64,000 bases of DNA from Macrocystis pyrifera (taxonomy: Eukaryota > Sar > Phaeophyceae > Laminariales > Laminariaceae): positions 654,628-718,627 of the forward strand of contig JASSKH010000022.1 in NCBI GenBank assembly GCA_031763025.1. The letters are read 5' to 3'. Shown piece after piece: positions 23,101-33,712 of this stretch. Below the pieces are notes generated by a model. It was not told the origin of the DNA and did not search any database. It worked only from the letters and a program-made list of their open reading frames with translations. The translations under genes and the position numbers were made by a program. Position 1 is the first letter of the stretch; the number at the start of each line of letters is the position of its first letter.

Positions 23101-26100
23101 CTTCGATATGTGGCACCTTTTGCCCAAAAGATTTCTGACTGATGGGACTCCTTGACCCAATTTGTTTGAAACAACCATGAGTTTGAACAATATTAGCGTC
23201 TGGGATTGTTTGTCGGTTTGCGCTTTTAGGGCCCATCTTATCGAGGACTTTCGGTTCTTTCAATTTGACTTGATTTTTTTTCTTCTAATTTAATTTAAGA
23301 GCCCATCCTTACGGGGGGGAAAACACTAAATTTCGTTCAATCAGATGCAAATTAAATTAGAAAAAAAGATCAAGTCAAATTGAAAGAAGCGAAAGTCCTC
23401 GATAAGATAGGCCCTTAACTTTTCTGAGAAAATTTCATGTTTAGGGTGGGGTATGGGGCTCCTCAAGCGAGGAGCAACGGAAACGTTAGGGTTCACCCTT
23501 TTAAGGAAAACATGCGTCGTGTTGCTGCACGTCGTCGAGACGCGCCTTGACGGGCAGCGCAATGAAACGGGCCGGTCAAGCTCGATCGTTCTTTGACAGC
23601 ACGCCGACATAATCGTCAGCGAACAGACACTTCAGCGAGGGCCCCGGTCTACATACTCATTCGCAAGCTTTCACAAATTGACCGTGCGTTCCTTCTTTTT
23701 TACTTCCCCTGTTGCTGCGCGCAGAGTGTGGTGCATGGCAAGCGTGATACGTTCTTTCTTGTCCAGATTTTTGTATGCGTATTTTTCGAAATTGTCATTC
23801 TCCACGCCTGGTGGATGCTGCTGGGAGTAACGGTTCCGCCGCATACACGTACGTCCTGTGCCGTTTTATGTTTTTTTATCGCAGAATTTTCGGAGGAGGA
23901 TGAAGGGTTGTGCGTAGTTGCGTCTCTATCGCACAGCTCGCCGGAGACGGAGGCGTTCATTGCCAAGTGAGATGTGGCGAATTGCATAGCTGCTGGACGC
24001 GGGGGCGTAGGGGGGGTGGTGGGGGTAGTGGGCGTTGGGAAGGGTTGGGGGGGCGGGGGTTAAGCCACTCTCTTTACTACGGGTCGTGAATTGGTTGAAC
24101 TTCAGGGCTAGTTATCAGTGGGGTATGGCGGTGTGAGCCGACAAGCTGACTTTTTGTTTTATCTACAAGCATGTACTAACAACAGAGACAAACCCAACCA
24201 CAAACACGCCAGCTAATCGCCAAAGACGCAGAACTCCGCCGATCATCACATGCAACTATCCATGACCGTATTACCTAGCCGACTTTGTAACTGGTCGGTG
24301 ATATACAGTCAGTCAACTCACAGCTTCACCCTTTAGGATTGCGCCCGGGTTTCGGCGATAAGGTGTTTGGAACTAGAGCTTAAAATATGTTTCTGTCCAG
24401 CAGTACAGTACTAAAGAAAATAGAGACACGGTGTTGGTGTGATGCATACGTGTTTGCTGACGGAATCGAAAAAGCACGCCAAGAAGGGCCGCTCGGGTGA
24501 CTGGGCGTCTCAACTCGCCTTTGGGCGAGTGGTAGGGAGCTCAGAGAGGGGTGTGACTGCCATGATTTCGTCGTTAAACATCGGGAATTTGCATCTACTG
24601 CACGTACGCGGTTGCAGAATTGAGACTAAGAGTGTCGTGCGCTGCTTTTGAGTATTGATACCGAATGGTTGGCACACGTTTGTCCACTGCTGAGGGTACG
24701 AGGTACGAGGCGGCGACTTTTGGGGTCGTTCAAGAGGGTGCCGAAGCAGCCCTCCGTGGCCGTTTTTAATCGCCATGCAGGATGTGTGTAACGCAGGATG
24801 TTCCCAGCTTTAACCCTCCCGGGACTCCCGGAGAGGAAACATGACGATCAAAAGTAAATAGTGACGATTACAGCTACGGCCACTGCGTGATTGGGGGGTG
24901 AGATGACGATAATGTTTTGTTGTCCGAGAGTCACAATGGTTGCATGCAAGGAGGCGTACGGCACGGGTGCAACACGCCCCTACCGGTACTACTGCTGCGT
25001 ACTCACGGTGCTCCTGCACGGTTGATAACCCCAGAGGGTACCAACCATTGTTCTGGTCGCTATCTCGGGTGCCCCAAACGGGTTCAGCCTACTGGAACGG
25101 CAGTAACTCGTCCGTGCAGCATTGGACTCCCAACCCGGGCGCCGACGTGTGCTGCCGTCCTCGCGGTGGCGTGACCCTTTAGATTACACTAGCTTTGTTG
25201 GGGCCAAAGGACTTGGGAGTTAGAGTTGATATTTTTCGCAGTACCAAACTAAGGCTGTGAGTTGGCTGATTGTAAGTCGCCGAGTATTTATTGGTTGTCA
25301 GTTGGCTAGATTTTCTAGCCAGTTCCGAGCGGTATTTTTGCGGAGTTCTGCATCCTTGTGCCTCACTGGGGCGCTTGTGGCTCATATAATGCTTTTTGTT
25401 GTTAAACAATGTACAAGGTGGTACTAAATAAAGCGTCCGGTAGTTGGCTTTCACCGCCGCATTCAACTGCCTGGTAATGACTTGGCGTAAAGTCATTTAT
25501 AAACTATAACCCACTGCCCTAGTTCACAGCGATCTTGTGGGCTTTGGGGATAATAACCCCATGGATGCCAGAAAAGCGTGATGGAACTCCCTTATAACCG
25601 CAGGCGTGACTGGCTGAGTAAGCACACCAGACAAGCGTGTTTAATGCCCTCGCATGCATGGCCCTACTGCGTAAAGCACACCACCAGACAATTGTGTTCA
25701 ATCCCCATAACCAACGGCATGCCTCGATGTCCGGTCGCCTCTTGCCAATCGTGTTTCTTGCCACCACTACCCCCCGTCGCAACCAAGGTACAAGAACCCG
25801 TCGACGACGTCAATGGGGTCGAGCCTGAAGCTCCTCCTGGTGGCTGAGGGAAAGGCCCACGTCTGTGAGTATTTCATGTGCATCGCGCTTCACATGCGTT
25901 TTGGGAGTGATACTCCGTGGGATCAGTGTAGCATATTTGTTTTGCAATGGTAAAAGGGTTAAGGCCGAGTAAACTCAAGCGACCCCCCGAAGAAAACGTA
26001 GGGGAACCAAAAAGCACGCGGCGAAGGGTGGCGCTATCGGCCACCGGAAATTCCTCGAATAGCACTCGCGTAGTTGCGTCCGAGAGGTGACACTGCTAGC

Positions 26101-27912
26101 GGTGGAGGCGTGTACAACGTGACGTTCCGTCGCATGAGGTGACTCATTTCCTTGCCCCCCCCCCACCGGCGCGCGCTTGACAACCCTACTGCGCTTCGCG
26201 CGTGGTGCAAGCAATATATTCATGGTCGGTGACAACCCCACGTGCCCCGTCCCGGCATGGCAAGGATGCGAGGGTCTATGGTCATACGAATACGGCCATG
26301 CATGACATGAATACCCCCCCCCGCCATCAGCCACCAACACCACCACGGCTACTCCCACTGCTGCCGCTACCACTACACCCCCCCGACCTCCCACGCTGCG
26401 TTTTTGTCCCCTTATACCCCGATTTATCCAGATCCGAGATTGGCGCCCACTAGCGAGTGGGACACTTGCGCTTCGCATGCCATCGTGACGGTGAGAAATG
26501 TCATACCTCGTATGTAGCCATCTATAGCCGGAGGTGCTTTGGGCCAAACCATAAAGGTGTTTAGTGCATTGGTGCCGACATTTTGGCGCAAAATGAAGGG
26601 GGAAAAAGCGATTATTTATGACCCGTGTCTGCCCTAAGCTAGGGCGCTAAAAACACACGAAAACATAGTATCAGCCCTGCGCAGGAATATAGCCGCCGGA
26701 GGCCGAGAGCGCGAACCGCGATAGCGCATGGACTGCACTTAAGTGCTCCAGTCCATGGATGGTAAACAAGCGCCTCTTGCACCGTAACTCGGACACCATT
26801 TTCGTATCAACTCCCAGGCACGCGGTGGCCGTTGCTGCCATAAATATCACTTTTTTACGGTCAATTTTTCCCTTTTTGAAGTCGCCAAGAGGGTTAAGCA
26901 CCATACACCATCCGGTGGGCAGAGAGTGCGAGGCCAAAATACTGTCAAGCCGATATTGGATTTTTTATTTTTTTATTTTTTTATCCTCCGGCGGATTGGT
27001 AAAAATAAATCTTAAGCTCGCCACACTTCCACGTTCCCAATTTCGTGTCGCGTATCAATTTAGCCCAGTTGGGCACGTTGACCCGACCTGACCCCCGAGA
27101 GGAGCAGGTACGGTGGATATTGGATCGCTATGCGTTTTTGATGCTAGGTAGCTCCGCAGAAAAAATGTATAGTAAAGCAGGCATCGGATCGAGATGTATT
27201 TGGCACCAGCTACAACTGCTGTAGCTTCTTTGTTGAAGAGTCCCGAGAGCGATACATAATTGGGCTCAAAAGTGCAACCCCTCGATGCCGTAGCCGCACG
27301 GCTCAAAAATCATCGCGAAAGAAAGCCTCCTGCCGAATATCGGGAATCGCCCCCTTTGATCGTTTATGGATGTACGATCCCCCCTGGGGGAAGCGATGGC
27401 ACCTCGATGATTTCGGAGGCGTGTGCGCGCGACCAACAACATGGAGACCGGCCGAGCCGGATCGACCCCATTCTACTTTTGTGTTTTTGCCCATCTTCAT
27501 GCTTCTTTTATTTCTTTCTTTGCTTGTATATGTTTGACGCGGATGTGCTCCTGGCATTGTTCGGTTGCAAGTGAGATGGCATACCACCACAGCTCGTTAG
27601 TACCGTTCGTTCCCTTGTGTACTCGTACTGCGCCTATTATTTCGTACCTTTTTTTTTGGCATCGACACGTTTTTTTGTCTGCTTAGCCTGTTTTGTGACG
27701 ACGGGCGAGATTTCAGGGAAACGCACCGATGTGAGAACATCATCTCGCCCCCTTGTCCCCAATCCCCACACCAGGCTGCTGGCGGCCAGGTTTTGCAGCA
27801 TGAAGGGGGCAAGGCAGGAGAGCCCGGAAACGACGTGCGTTACAACAAGGAGGACCCGCTCAACCCTTTTTTCGTTGTTTACGGGATCCGGAAATCGGCA
27901 CCAACTGTCTAG
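16466..27912 (+). CDS. CysQ: CysQ-type 3'(2'),5'-bisphosphate nucleotidase (9 exons)
   Basis: Exons are 16466-16576, 18093-18205, 20485-20572, 21523-21666, 22608-22647, 23885-23966, 25788-25864, 26432-26490 and 27775-27912: 852 nt, 283 residues plus stop, close to bacterial CysQ length. All eight introns are GT-AG with matching phases. The enzyme removes a phosphate from 3'-phosphoadenosine 5'-phosphate (PAP) left by sulfotransferases, giving AMP, and belongs to the Li-sensitive, Mg-dependent inositol monophosphatase-like family. Metal and substrate motifs are all present: SPLTKADLAAN (about 48-58), SEEN (77-80), VDPLDGTKEF (94-103), VVASLSH (about 174), LVAEGKAHVYPRLAPTSEWD and CASHAIVTAAGG near the C terminus. 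It resembles bacterial CysQ rather than plant SAL1. Sulfated cell-wall polysaccharides of brown algae would create a PAP-clearing need (inference). The start is the ATG giving a family-like N terminus. The frame stays open upstream, so an earlier exon or targeting peptide is possible. Confidence 0.92.
16759..16873. mobile_element. MITE-like element, family GGGGGACC, copy 2
   Basis: The inverted ends read GCGGGGGACCATAGTAAATA and, on the right, GGTCCTATTTACTATGG then CTCCGTAA. The flanks TTCTA and TAGAA extend the palindrome. It lies in CysQ intron 1. Confidence 0.72.
18093..18205 (+). CDS. CysQ: CysQ exon 2
   Basis: The exon starts after CTGGCAG and ends two bases into a codon at CCGAT|GTGAGA. 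It encodes DWDVQIKTKDNSPLTKADLA and the following helix up to YPDIP. The SPLT-ADL motif is the N-terminal signature of the family. Confidence 0.92.
19225..19870. repeat. TTTGGCAAG/CTTGCCAAA inverted-repeat-rich segment in CysQ intron 2
   Basis: AT-rich ends carry repeated TTTGGCAAG, ATAGCAAG and TTGCCAAA in both orientations around a GC-richer core (about 19400-19750). This could be a non-autonomous DNA element of about 640 bp. The ends are not sharply defined. Confidence 0.45.
20136..20187 (+). repeat. Poly-C tract, 52 nt, in CysQ intron 2
   Basis: An uninterrupted run of C lies about 300 bases before CysQ exon 3, beside one copy of the dispersed repeat at 20225. Confidence 0.9.
20225..20455 (+). 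repeat. Dispersed repeat R1, copy 3
   Basis: A longer copy includes the 5' half (ATGCAGCTCACCCTTCATGC, CGCTTGGTGCAAGCA) and the core up to CCATGCATGACACGAGCACC and a C-rich end. It lies in CysQ intron 2. Confidence 0.75.
20485..20572 (+). CDS. CysQ: CysQ exon 3 (metal-binding motif)
   Basis: The exon starts after GGTCGCAG, completing an Ile codon, and ends in phase 0 at ACCAAG|GTATGC. It carries VSEEN, whose Glu is a metal ligand in the family, and VDPLDGTK, the catalytic metal-binding loop. Confidence 0.94.
21125..21350 (+). repeat. Dispersed repeat R1, copy 4
   Basis: This is collinear with copy 3 over about 220 bp, ending in CCATGCATGATAATAAGTAC and a C-rich stretch. It lies in CysQ intron 3, just upstream of the duplicated splice acceptor. 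Confidence 0.75.
21375..21536 (+). repeat. Duplicated 3' splice region in CysQ intron 3
   Basis: The segment ending CTCGCTCACTTGGCAGGAGTTC (21401-21422) is repeated, diverged, as CTCGCTCGCTTGGCAGGAGTTC (21507-21528), 106 bp later. The second copy is the real acceptor of exon 4. Using the first would read GAG TTC GTT CAT GCA TGA, a stop within six codons. Confidence 0.8.
21523..21666 (+). CDS. CysQ: CysQ exon 4
   Basis: Forty-eight codons begin after CTTGGCAG and end in phase 0 at GTTGAG|GTGATG. It encodes EFIKRNGQFTVNVGLCEAGV and the central sheet up to YFAVKGQGAFVE. A near copy of its splice acceptor lies 106 nt upstream. Confidence 0.94.
21985..22112 (+). repeat. Tandem duplication in CysQ intron 4
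   Basis: GAATCGCCGCTCCGGGTTTT then CGGACAAACTGCTCGGTAT recurs about 80 bases later as GAACCGCAGCTCCCGGTTTT then CGAACAGACTGCTCGGTAT. Confidence 0.7.
22383..22560 (+). repeat. Degenerate CGGCTCGGCGAATCTT repeats in CysQ intron 4
   Basis: Eight or nine diverged units of about 17-30 bp centred on CTCGGCGAAT lie directly upstream of micro-exon 5. Confidence 0.65.
22608..22647 (+). CDS. CysQ: CysQ exon 5 (micro-exon)
   Basis: A 40-nt exon (TDEGKDRSPISCK) begins after GAGCAG and ends in phase 1 at AAAG|GTAAGT. It codes the variable loop before the next strand. Support comes from perfect phase on both sides and a strong donor. The acceptor could instead be three bases upstream. Confidence 0.75.
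23224..23480. repeat. Fold-back repeat F1, copy 1
   Basis: Arms containing GGGCCCATCTTATCGAGGAC with TTTCAATTTGACTTGAT and the inverted AAGTCAAATTGAAAG with GTCCTCGATAAGATAGG form a long inverted repeat. A tail with CTCCTCAAGCGAGGAG follows. It lies in CysQ intron 5. A second copy is at 60116. Confidence 0.72.
23885..23966 (+). CDS. CysQ: CysQ exon 6
   Basis: The exon starts after TTATCGCAG and ends two bases into a Lys codon at GCCAA|GTGAGA. It encodes EFSEEDEGLCVVASLSHSSP and ETEAFIAK. The VVAS-SH-SPE pattern is highly typical of CysQ proteins. Confidence 0.92.
25788..25864 (+). CDS. CysQ: CysQ exon 7
   Basis: The exon starts after AACCAAG, completing the Lys codon, and ends one base into the next codon at GTCT|GTGAGT. 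It encodes YKNPSTTSMGSSLKLLLVAE then GKAHV. GSSLK and LVAEGKA are family hallmarks. Confidence 0.92.
26150..26320 (+). repeat. Dispersed repeat R1, copy 5
   Basis: The core with CGTGGTGCAAGCA, GATGCGAGGGTCTATGGTCA and CCATGCATGACATGAATACC is followed by a C run. It lies in CysQ intron 7, close to exon 8. Confidence 0.75.
26432..26490 (+). CDS. CysQ: CysQ exon 8 (C-terminal metal-site motif)
   Basis: The exon starts after TTATCCAG and ends in phase 0 at GTGACG|GTGAGA. It encodes YPRLAPTSEWDTCASHAIVT. The Asp of EWD is a metal ligand in the inositol monophosphatase superfamily. The usual second signature is WDxAAGxAI; here CAS replaces AAG. Confidence 0.93.
26960..27116 (+). repeat. Dispersed repeat R3, copy 1
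   Basis: It shares TTTTATCCTCCGGCGGATTGG, CACACTTCCACGTT, TTTCGTGTCG, GTATCAATTTAG, GTTGACCCGACCTG and CCCCGAGAGGAGCAGGT with 49913-50095. It lies in CysQ intron 8. Confidence 0.75.
27775..27912 (+). CDS. CysQ: CysQ exon 9 (C terminus)
   Basis: The exon starts in phase 0 after CCACACCAG and ends at TAG. It encodes AAGGQVLQHEGGKAGEP, then a segment containing RYNKEDPLNPFFVVYG, the canonical CysQ end. The frame has no ATG, so this exon is easily missed. No AATAAA is obvious immediately downstream. Confidence 0.92.
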   Translation, partial: AAGGQVLQHEGGKAGEPGNDVRYNKEDPLNPFFVVYGIRKSAPTV

Positions 27913-30900
27913 ACCATAGCAGTAGATGGTAGCGGAACGTTGCTGTGCTACGCTAGGAATGCTACTCCGTTGGTGCCGAGTTGGCCGGAGTGGGCTGGGG
28001 GTTGGTTTTTGAGCTTTGTTTTTACTTTTATGAGAGCGATAAGATATCCATAGGTTCTAGCATCTGTGGCATAACGTGTGCTGGCTGCCGGACCGAAATA
28101 ACGATGTTTTTGTTTGTATGTGTACCCGCGTTGCACTTGGTTCGTCCTGTTGAAGGCATCGCGTGAAGCAAGAAAACACACTCCGTGAGATGAATTTCTG
28201 AGCCGATTTCTTTGCAGACGTTGGGGAGGAAATATGTTATTCAACGGAAATGGCGCCTGCGAAAATATGCGGTCGAGATGTCTTGCCATCAACGCGTACG
28301 TAGCTAGGAGTTTTCACGCTTCCCGTTGTCGAGAAACCCGCCTTTGACTTTCGTTCATTATATTGCGCGTTTTACGGTGTAGAGCGAAGCAAGATCTGTT
28401 CTTGTTTCGAACGATGATGGTTCCCCCACAAGACCGAAGTAGTACTGGCGTTGGTAGGGTGTACTAGCCCTTTCGCCCCCATATGACTCTGGCATCTATC
28501 TGTCTGCCTTCACGTTACACGGCATTGACTGTGTACTCTAGGATGTGCTTCCAAGCCCTGGAAACTGCAAACACAACTATCCAAGCGATTGCACCGCAGC
28601 ATGTGCAACGCGGACGCCAAAACAGATTCATACGCTGTTACGAGACAATGTGGTCGGAAGGCGCCTATATGCGGTTACGAGAGAATATGATCGGAAGGCA
28701 CCCGGTAGTGCCCACATGGACTCCCGGTTCCCGCATACCTGGTACGACCTGCAAGTTCACGAAATTACTCCCCACACTGGACGATAGGCATCGCAACAAA
28801 TGCAAACAGCGTCCGAAACTCAAGGCCAGGAACTGTGCTTCCTGTATCGACTTGTGGTAGTCGAAACAAACCCATGAACGCGCCATTCGTTCCTGTTAAT
28901 AAATATCCGAACAACCCAATACACAGTTTTCGTCGCCGATCGGTGCTACATGGTACTTACCGAGATGTTTTCGATCGTATCAACACTGCCGAAGAAACCG
29001 GGTTCAAACGAGGAACAGGTGGTGCTACAGCGCAACAGCTAGCAGTATCGAGTGCTCATGGAGATTCTACTGCGAGCATGACCGTACGAGCCATTGATCA
29101 TCGAGACCCATCCACCAACCATAGATAGGACATGCGCAGAACGTACACAGAACGAACCAACACACTCCGCGTGCATTCGTCATCGATAACCATTCATCAA
29201 TCGCAGCCGAGCCATATACAGAAAAAGCCAGCGCACCCCGCGTGTCGAATTATCCCTGAACATCCTACAAGAGTCCGAGGTTCCGAGAGAAGACGAATCA
29301 CTTGTACAACTAGTAGATCAACATGCGCCGCTTTTGAAAGGATAGACCATCAAAACCATAACTGTACCGCCACCTAATATTACTCTTCTGAAACCAGTTT
29401 ATGTTGATAACATGTACTAAACACATGCTGTTGAAGACTCTCCTTTGAGAATCTATGTTGAATTGACTCCCCACTGCCCTGACCCTGACTGGGTCTCCGG
29501 GAAGGGATGAGCACTCGAGAATATTACGGTATTTGAATGTCAGTAAGGCACCGCAATGTAAACTGCCTGTTTCGTCAGCACATAAACACCCCGCAGGCCG
29601 ACGAGAGCAGGGTGTGCTGCAGGCGGGCAGCATCGTAGGCAGGGGGGAAGACTACCTTGTGACCTCGTCAAGAAAGATTCTGTCGCGCATCGTGCGCTTT
29701 CCCTGGCTAGGCATGCACATTATTTGCCTTTTTTTGTGGTGCACCGCGGTATGGGCTATGGTGGTGTCTATGGCAATCCACGGCGGTGCCCAGGCATATT
29801 TTCGGCAGCCATGGCTCTCCATGGCACGCCACGGCATACCCACGGCATACCGCGCGACACCTTCGTTCCCCCCCACAGCAAACCAGGGCACGGTCGCCAT
29901 GGGGAGGCCCATGGCACACCGCGCCTACCCTCATGGCTATCCCCATGGTATAACCCGGCATGTCTGTATGCACCACGTCACACCATAGCGATACCGCGGT
30001 GGTATAACACGGCCATGACCATACGACACTTCACGGAGATACCCATGGTGATGACCGTGCGTGTCAACATGGAGGTCACCACGGTCATTGACGTGGAGAC
30101 CACCGTGGGCGTAGCCGTGGAGACCACCGTGAGCGTAACCGTGACGTCCCCCACGGTGCCCCGTGAAGACCCCCACGGTGACCACCGTGGACACCCCCAC
30201 GGTGACCATCGCGGGCGTGACCGTGGAGACCCCCATGGTGACCTCCACGGCGACCACCGTGGGCGTAGCCGTGGGCCCGGTTACCCCCACGGTTACCCCC
30301 CACGTTACCCCCACGGTGATCACCGTGGGGGTAACCATGGGGGCCGCCATGGCAAGCCGTGGGCAATCCCGTGGGGGTTGTCGGGTGGAGTTTTGTGGTC
30401 TGGCGTGGGGGGTTCCGTGGCAAGCCGTGGATGCACTTCTTACGTGACGTGGGCCTTGCCGCCGTATACCGTGGGTGTCGCCGTGGGAGGCGCCGTGGGG
30501 GGCACCGTGGGGGGCACCGTAGGGGAAGGGGCATGGTACAGCACATGGAGTCCCACGTGATTGTACGGCGTACCATGCCATTCCGCGGTATGCCGTGAGG
30601 ACGCCTATGGTATACCGCGTTGCGAGCCCCACGGCGACCCACGGGAAGTCGAAATAGTGTGGATCCCTGTGAAGTCGTCTCTTGTTCAAAACGCAAGGCA
30701 CGAACCATAGCGGGAAAATAGCTTGTTTTGTGACCCCGAGTCTGAGTTACGACTAGAAGGAGAGAGACCACGAGGGTCAATATACTAGACGGGAAAGGAA
30801 ACCAAAGGACAACGATCGCCTCCGACGGTCTCTGCCAGAGGTACAGGCTGACAGCCACGATACCACCCCGTCACTCAGGGTTCTCCCACCCATGGCGCGC

Positions 30901-33712
30901 CCTGCCATCTACTACAAAACATATCCAGAACGCGTATCCACCAACATGTTATGAACCTCATTTCCCAGGTGGATCTGCAACCTAGAAGGGCTGCTGGTTG
31001 ACTCTGTTTGTTTGCCGCTATGGTTAGCATGACGGAGTCCGCCAAGCCTACATCACATAAGAGCGCATGCGGAAGAACCCACTCTTGCCACAACGCGAGG
31101 CAACATGATACGTACAGGAGGATTGGTTCGGGAAGACCGAGACCCTCACCAACTCGTATAAACTACAGCACAAGCTCATTATACAGGACACCAAGTTCAC
31201 GGCCATGATATTGATCGCGCAGCATCAGGTGCGATCATTTTTCCTGGAGCTATCTGGAAAGCGACAACAGCCAGTCGGGCGAGAGTTGGGGCAATCAAAG
31301 CCGAGTATCATTTCGTGGGGAGCTACTGGCAGGTAGACTGGGTCCGGAACCCGGCACATCGAGCGGCGGCAATAGAAAATAGCGACGATAGAAAAATGCC
31401 GGCTGTAATGACATTGGTGTCGGGAAACACGAATAACAGGAAGAGCAAGACCAACGCCGTGGATGCAGAGGGATGCATCAATATCGTCATCAGTGGAGCC
31501 CACCCAGAAGGTAGCGTGCCTCGAAGTCAGAAAAATAGCTCGGTTCAAGGGTGTAGCGGACCACGTTAGGGGAGTTACGACGGTTCAAGTCGGGGGCTCA
31601 TATCATGTCGGCATATGAGGAGGTACAGCAGTAGCTAAAGAAAATCACGGCTTCGTCCAGAACAGCCAAGAAGAGTGTCGGGACAAGGTGAATACCAAGT
31701 CCGTCCGCGTCTATTCCCATGTGTATGACTGGGGTAGCAGAAAGCCTGGTCAAGACATGCACGCAATCAATCAGGGGGCCGAGAGCAACAGCGTCGAAGT
31801 GTAGCACCCCGCAAGTCCAAGCATCACCCACACGTCGAACAGCATCGGCGTGCACACCAGATACATTGCACGGCCATGGGAGAGTCACCGTCCCGGTCGC
31901 ATGTTCATCTGGGGAATAGGGGAAGCATCATCCAGCTGTAAGTCACTAATTATTTGCCTATTTTGTAAGGCTTTTTTCTACATGGACAAGCTACCACGGT
32001 ACGCTTAGAGGCATGCCAACAAAAATTACATTAGTTCCAAGAAATGTTTCCCCAAAACCGTGAGTGCAATTCTGAAAGAATACCACCCCGAGTTCGAATT
32101 GCTTCGCGTAATGAACGCACAGCTGGAGCCACAGTACGTTTGTCAGTGACAACCGTGCGTCTCGAAAACAACTGTCAATAATACAGTAGCAGTTTGTTGC
32201 GAGTCCAAACCAACCCACCTCCATCCCCTTCGGTAGGACTGCTGGCAGCGCATCTGTTCTCGGCAACGTCACGTGCTACAGCTGTCGACGACGTACAGTA
32301 TAGACCCACGCCCCTGAAGTAATGACACGTGAAAAGACAAGACTCACTTGTTGGAGAAGGCTAAGACAAAATAGTATAGAAGTCGTGCTCAGCGATGCGC
32401 GCTACACTAACCCCACGCGGTAAAAAGTAGCCTAAACTCATGGTTGGCCAACCAAGGGGCCAAAATACAGTTTCTAACGCTTGGTTAGACCAGGTGTTTT
32501 CTTGTTTGCGGGACCTTGCTGTATACATTAGCGAGCTTAAGCTGTTGTGCTTCTAGGTTCGCGATATGCACCACCATGTAATCGCTGTTGTGCTGCGCGA
32601 ACTAAACCTCATTTTAAGTTCGTTTTTTTAGTGAGGTATCGACCCACTCGCGCGAACGAAAACATATGGCGAGGGTGCCCCTCCTGCCGCAGTCTTGGCC
32701 TGGTAGGACACCGCGCACGCGGCTGCAGTCAGACATCACCAATATCATACGACGCAGGAAAGGCGTGATGGCTTGTCGTTTTATATTGTTGATTGATTTC
32801 TAAAGGTGTAGACACAGCTGGCACGAGAACGCGTGGCTGACTCCAGAGATAACACGGAACTCCTCTTATAATACATCCTCGCTGTCGAGTTGACTCCCCT
32901 TATATGCAGTATGGAGTTACACCTGACGAGTGGCATTGGTGGGCACACATTTCCCAGATATCCCAATACCCTACTACCAGAATCCCTTTCCAGCATGTCC
33001 TCAATCTACGATGGATCTTTTATGCCGTGTTTCTGAGTACAATCAACACCCCCCCTGCTCCCGTGCATGGCCATATCAATATTCCCCCCAGCTCTGTACA
33101 TGAAAATGTACGACATCGCAGGGCTGATATATCTCAATATTATAATATAATCAACTCATATCAAACTCAGAAACTCAAAAATTCCATCTGTGACTCAAAA
33201 ATCTAATTCTTGAATCAACACCCAAATCCTCAAGTCAGTATTCAGATGCTCCAATCCACAGCCTCTCTGGTTGCAAACATAAAAAACACTCGAAATCCAA
33301 ATGCCAGGAAAAACGGCATTCTTCTCGGATTCAGTCAGGTAAAGCGGCATTCAGCGGGATTGGTCCGAAGATATTCGTGGAATCTCGTCGACTTAGCAAC
33401 AGTGATCTCCGGGGCCCTCCCCTCGCCCAACGATACGGGTGTCTAAAGGCACACTATCATAATCATTCGTATTGTCGCCAGCGCGCACGCTCGAACAGAA
33501 CAACTTACGAATTCGGCGAGATTTGAAGCCCCGACCCACCCTAGGGAATTATAGAGAACTCGATACAAGTCGGCGAGGGAAGAGATGGCTCAAGTCTTCT
33601 GGCGATGAAAGTACAAGGCAAGAACCGTAAGGATAAGAAGGAAAAAAATCAAAATGCATACCGAACGGCCGCAGCAGTTGGCGGTACGAGTAGCAAAGAA
33701 AAGTCCAACCTA
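27913..33712. other. Repeat-rich intergenic DNA without a supported gene
   Basis: Apart from the hexamer block at 29740-30640, no gene is supported. Frames at 28483-28860, 28835-29377, 31008-31208, 31315-31569 and 31598-31888 are short, lack motifs and do not join. A phrase like LVQLVDQHAPLLK near 29305 recalls a LINE endonuclease-reverse transcriptase linker, so a decayed LINE is possible. Confidence 0.4.
29740..30640. repeat. CCGTGG/CCACGG/CCATGG hexamer-dense block
   Basis: Over about 900 bp, palindromic or near-palindromic CCRYGG hexamers recur every 8-20 bases. The middle part (about 30060-30340) is nearly periodic, built on variants of CCACGGTGACCACCGTGG. Long open frames on both strands (up to 278 codons) are Gly/His/Arg/Val-rich by-products of the repeat, so none is called coding. 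Confidence 0.8.

Noticed and set aside
28483..29377. Frames of about 80-125 codons, with a phrase resembling a LINE linker near 29305
   Set aside because: They lie in different frames, have no catalytic motifs and cannot be joined convincingly.
29724..30858. Overlapping frames of 250-280 codons on both strands
   Set aside because: They are by-products of the CCGTGG repeat, which has few stop codons on either strand. Composition is Gly/His/Arg/Val/Thr-only and no motif is present.
31008..31920. Several short plus- and minus-strand frames resembling a broken polyprotein
   Set aside because: No motif of a protease, reverse transcriptase, integrase or transposase was recognised.
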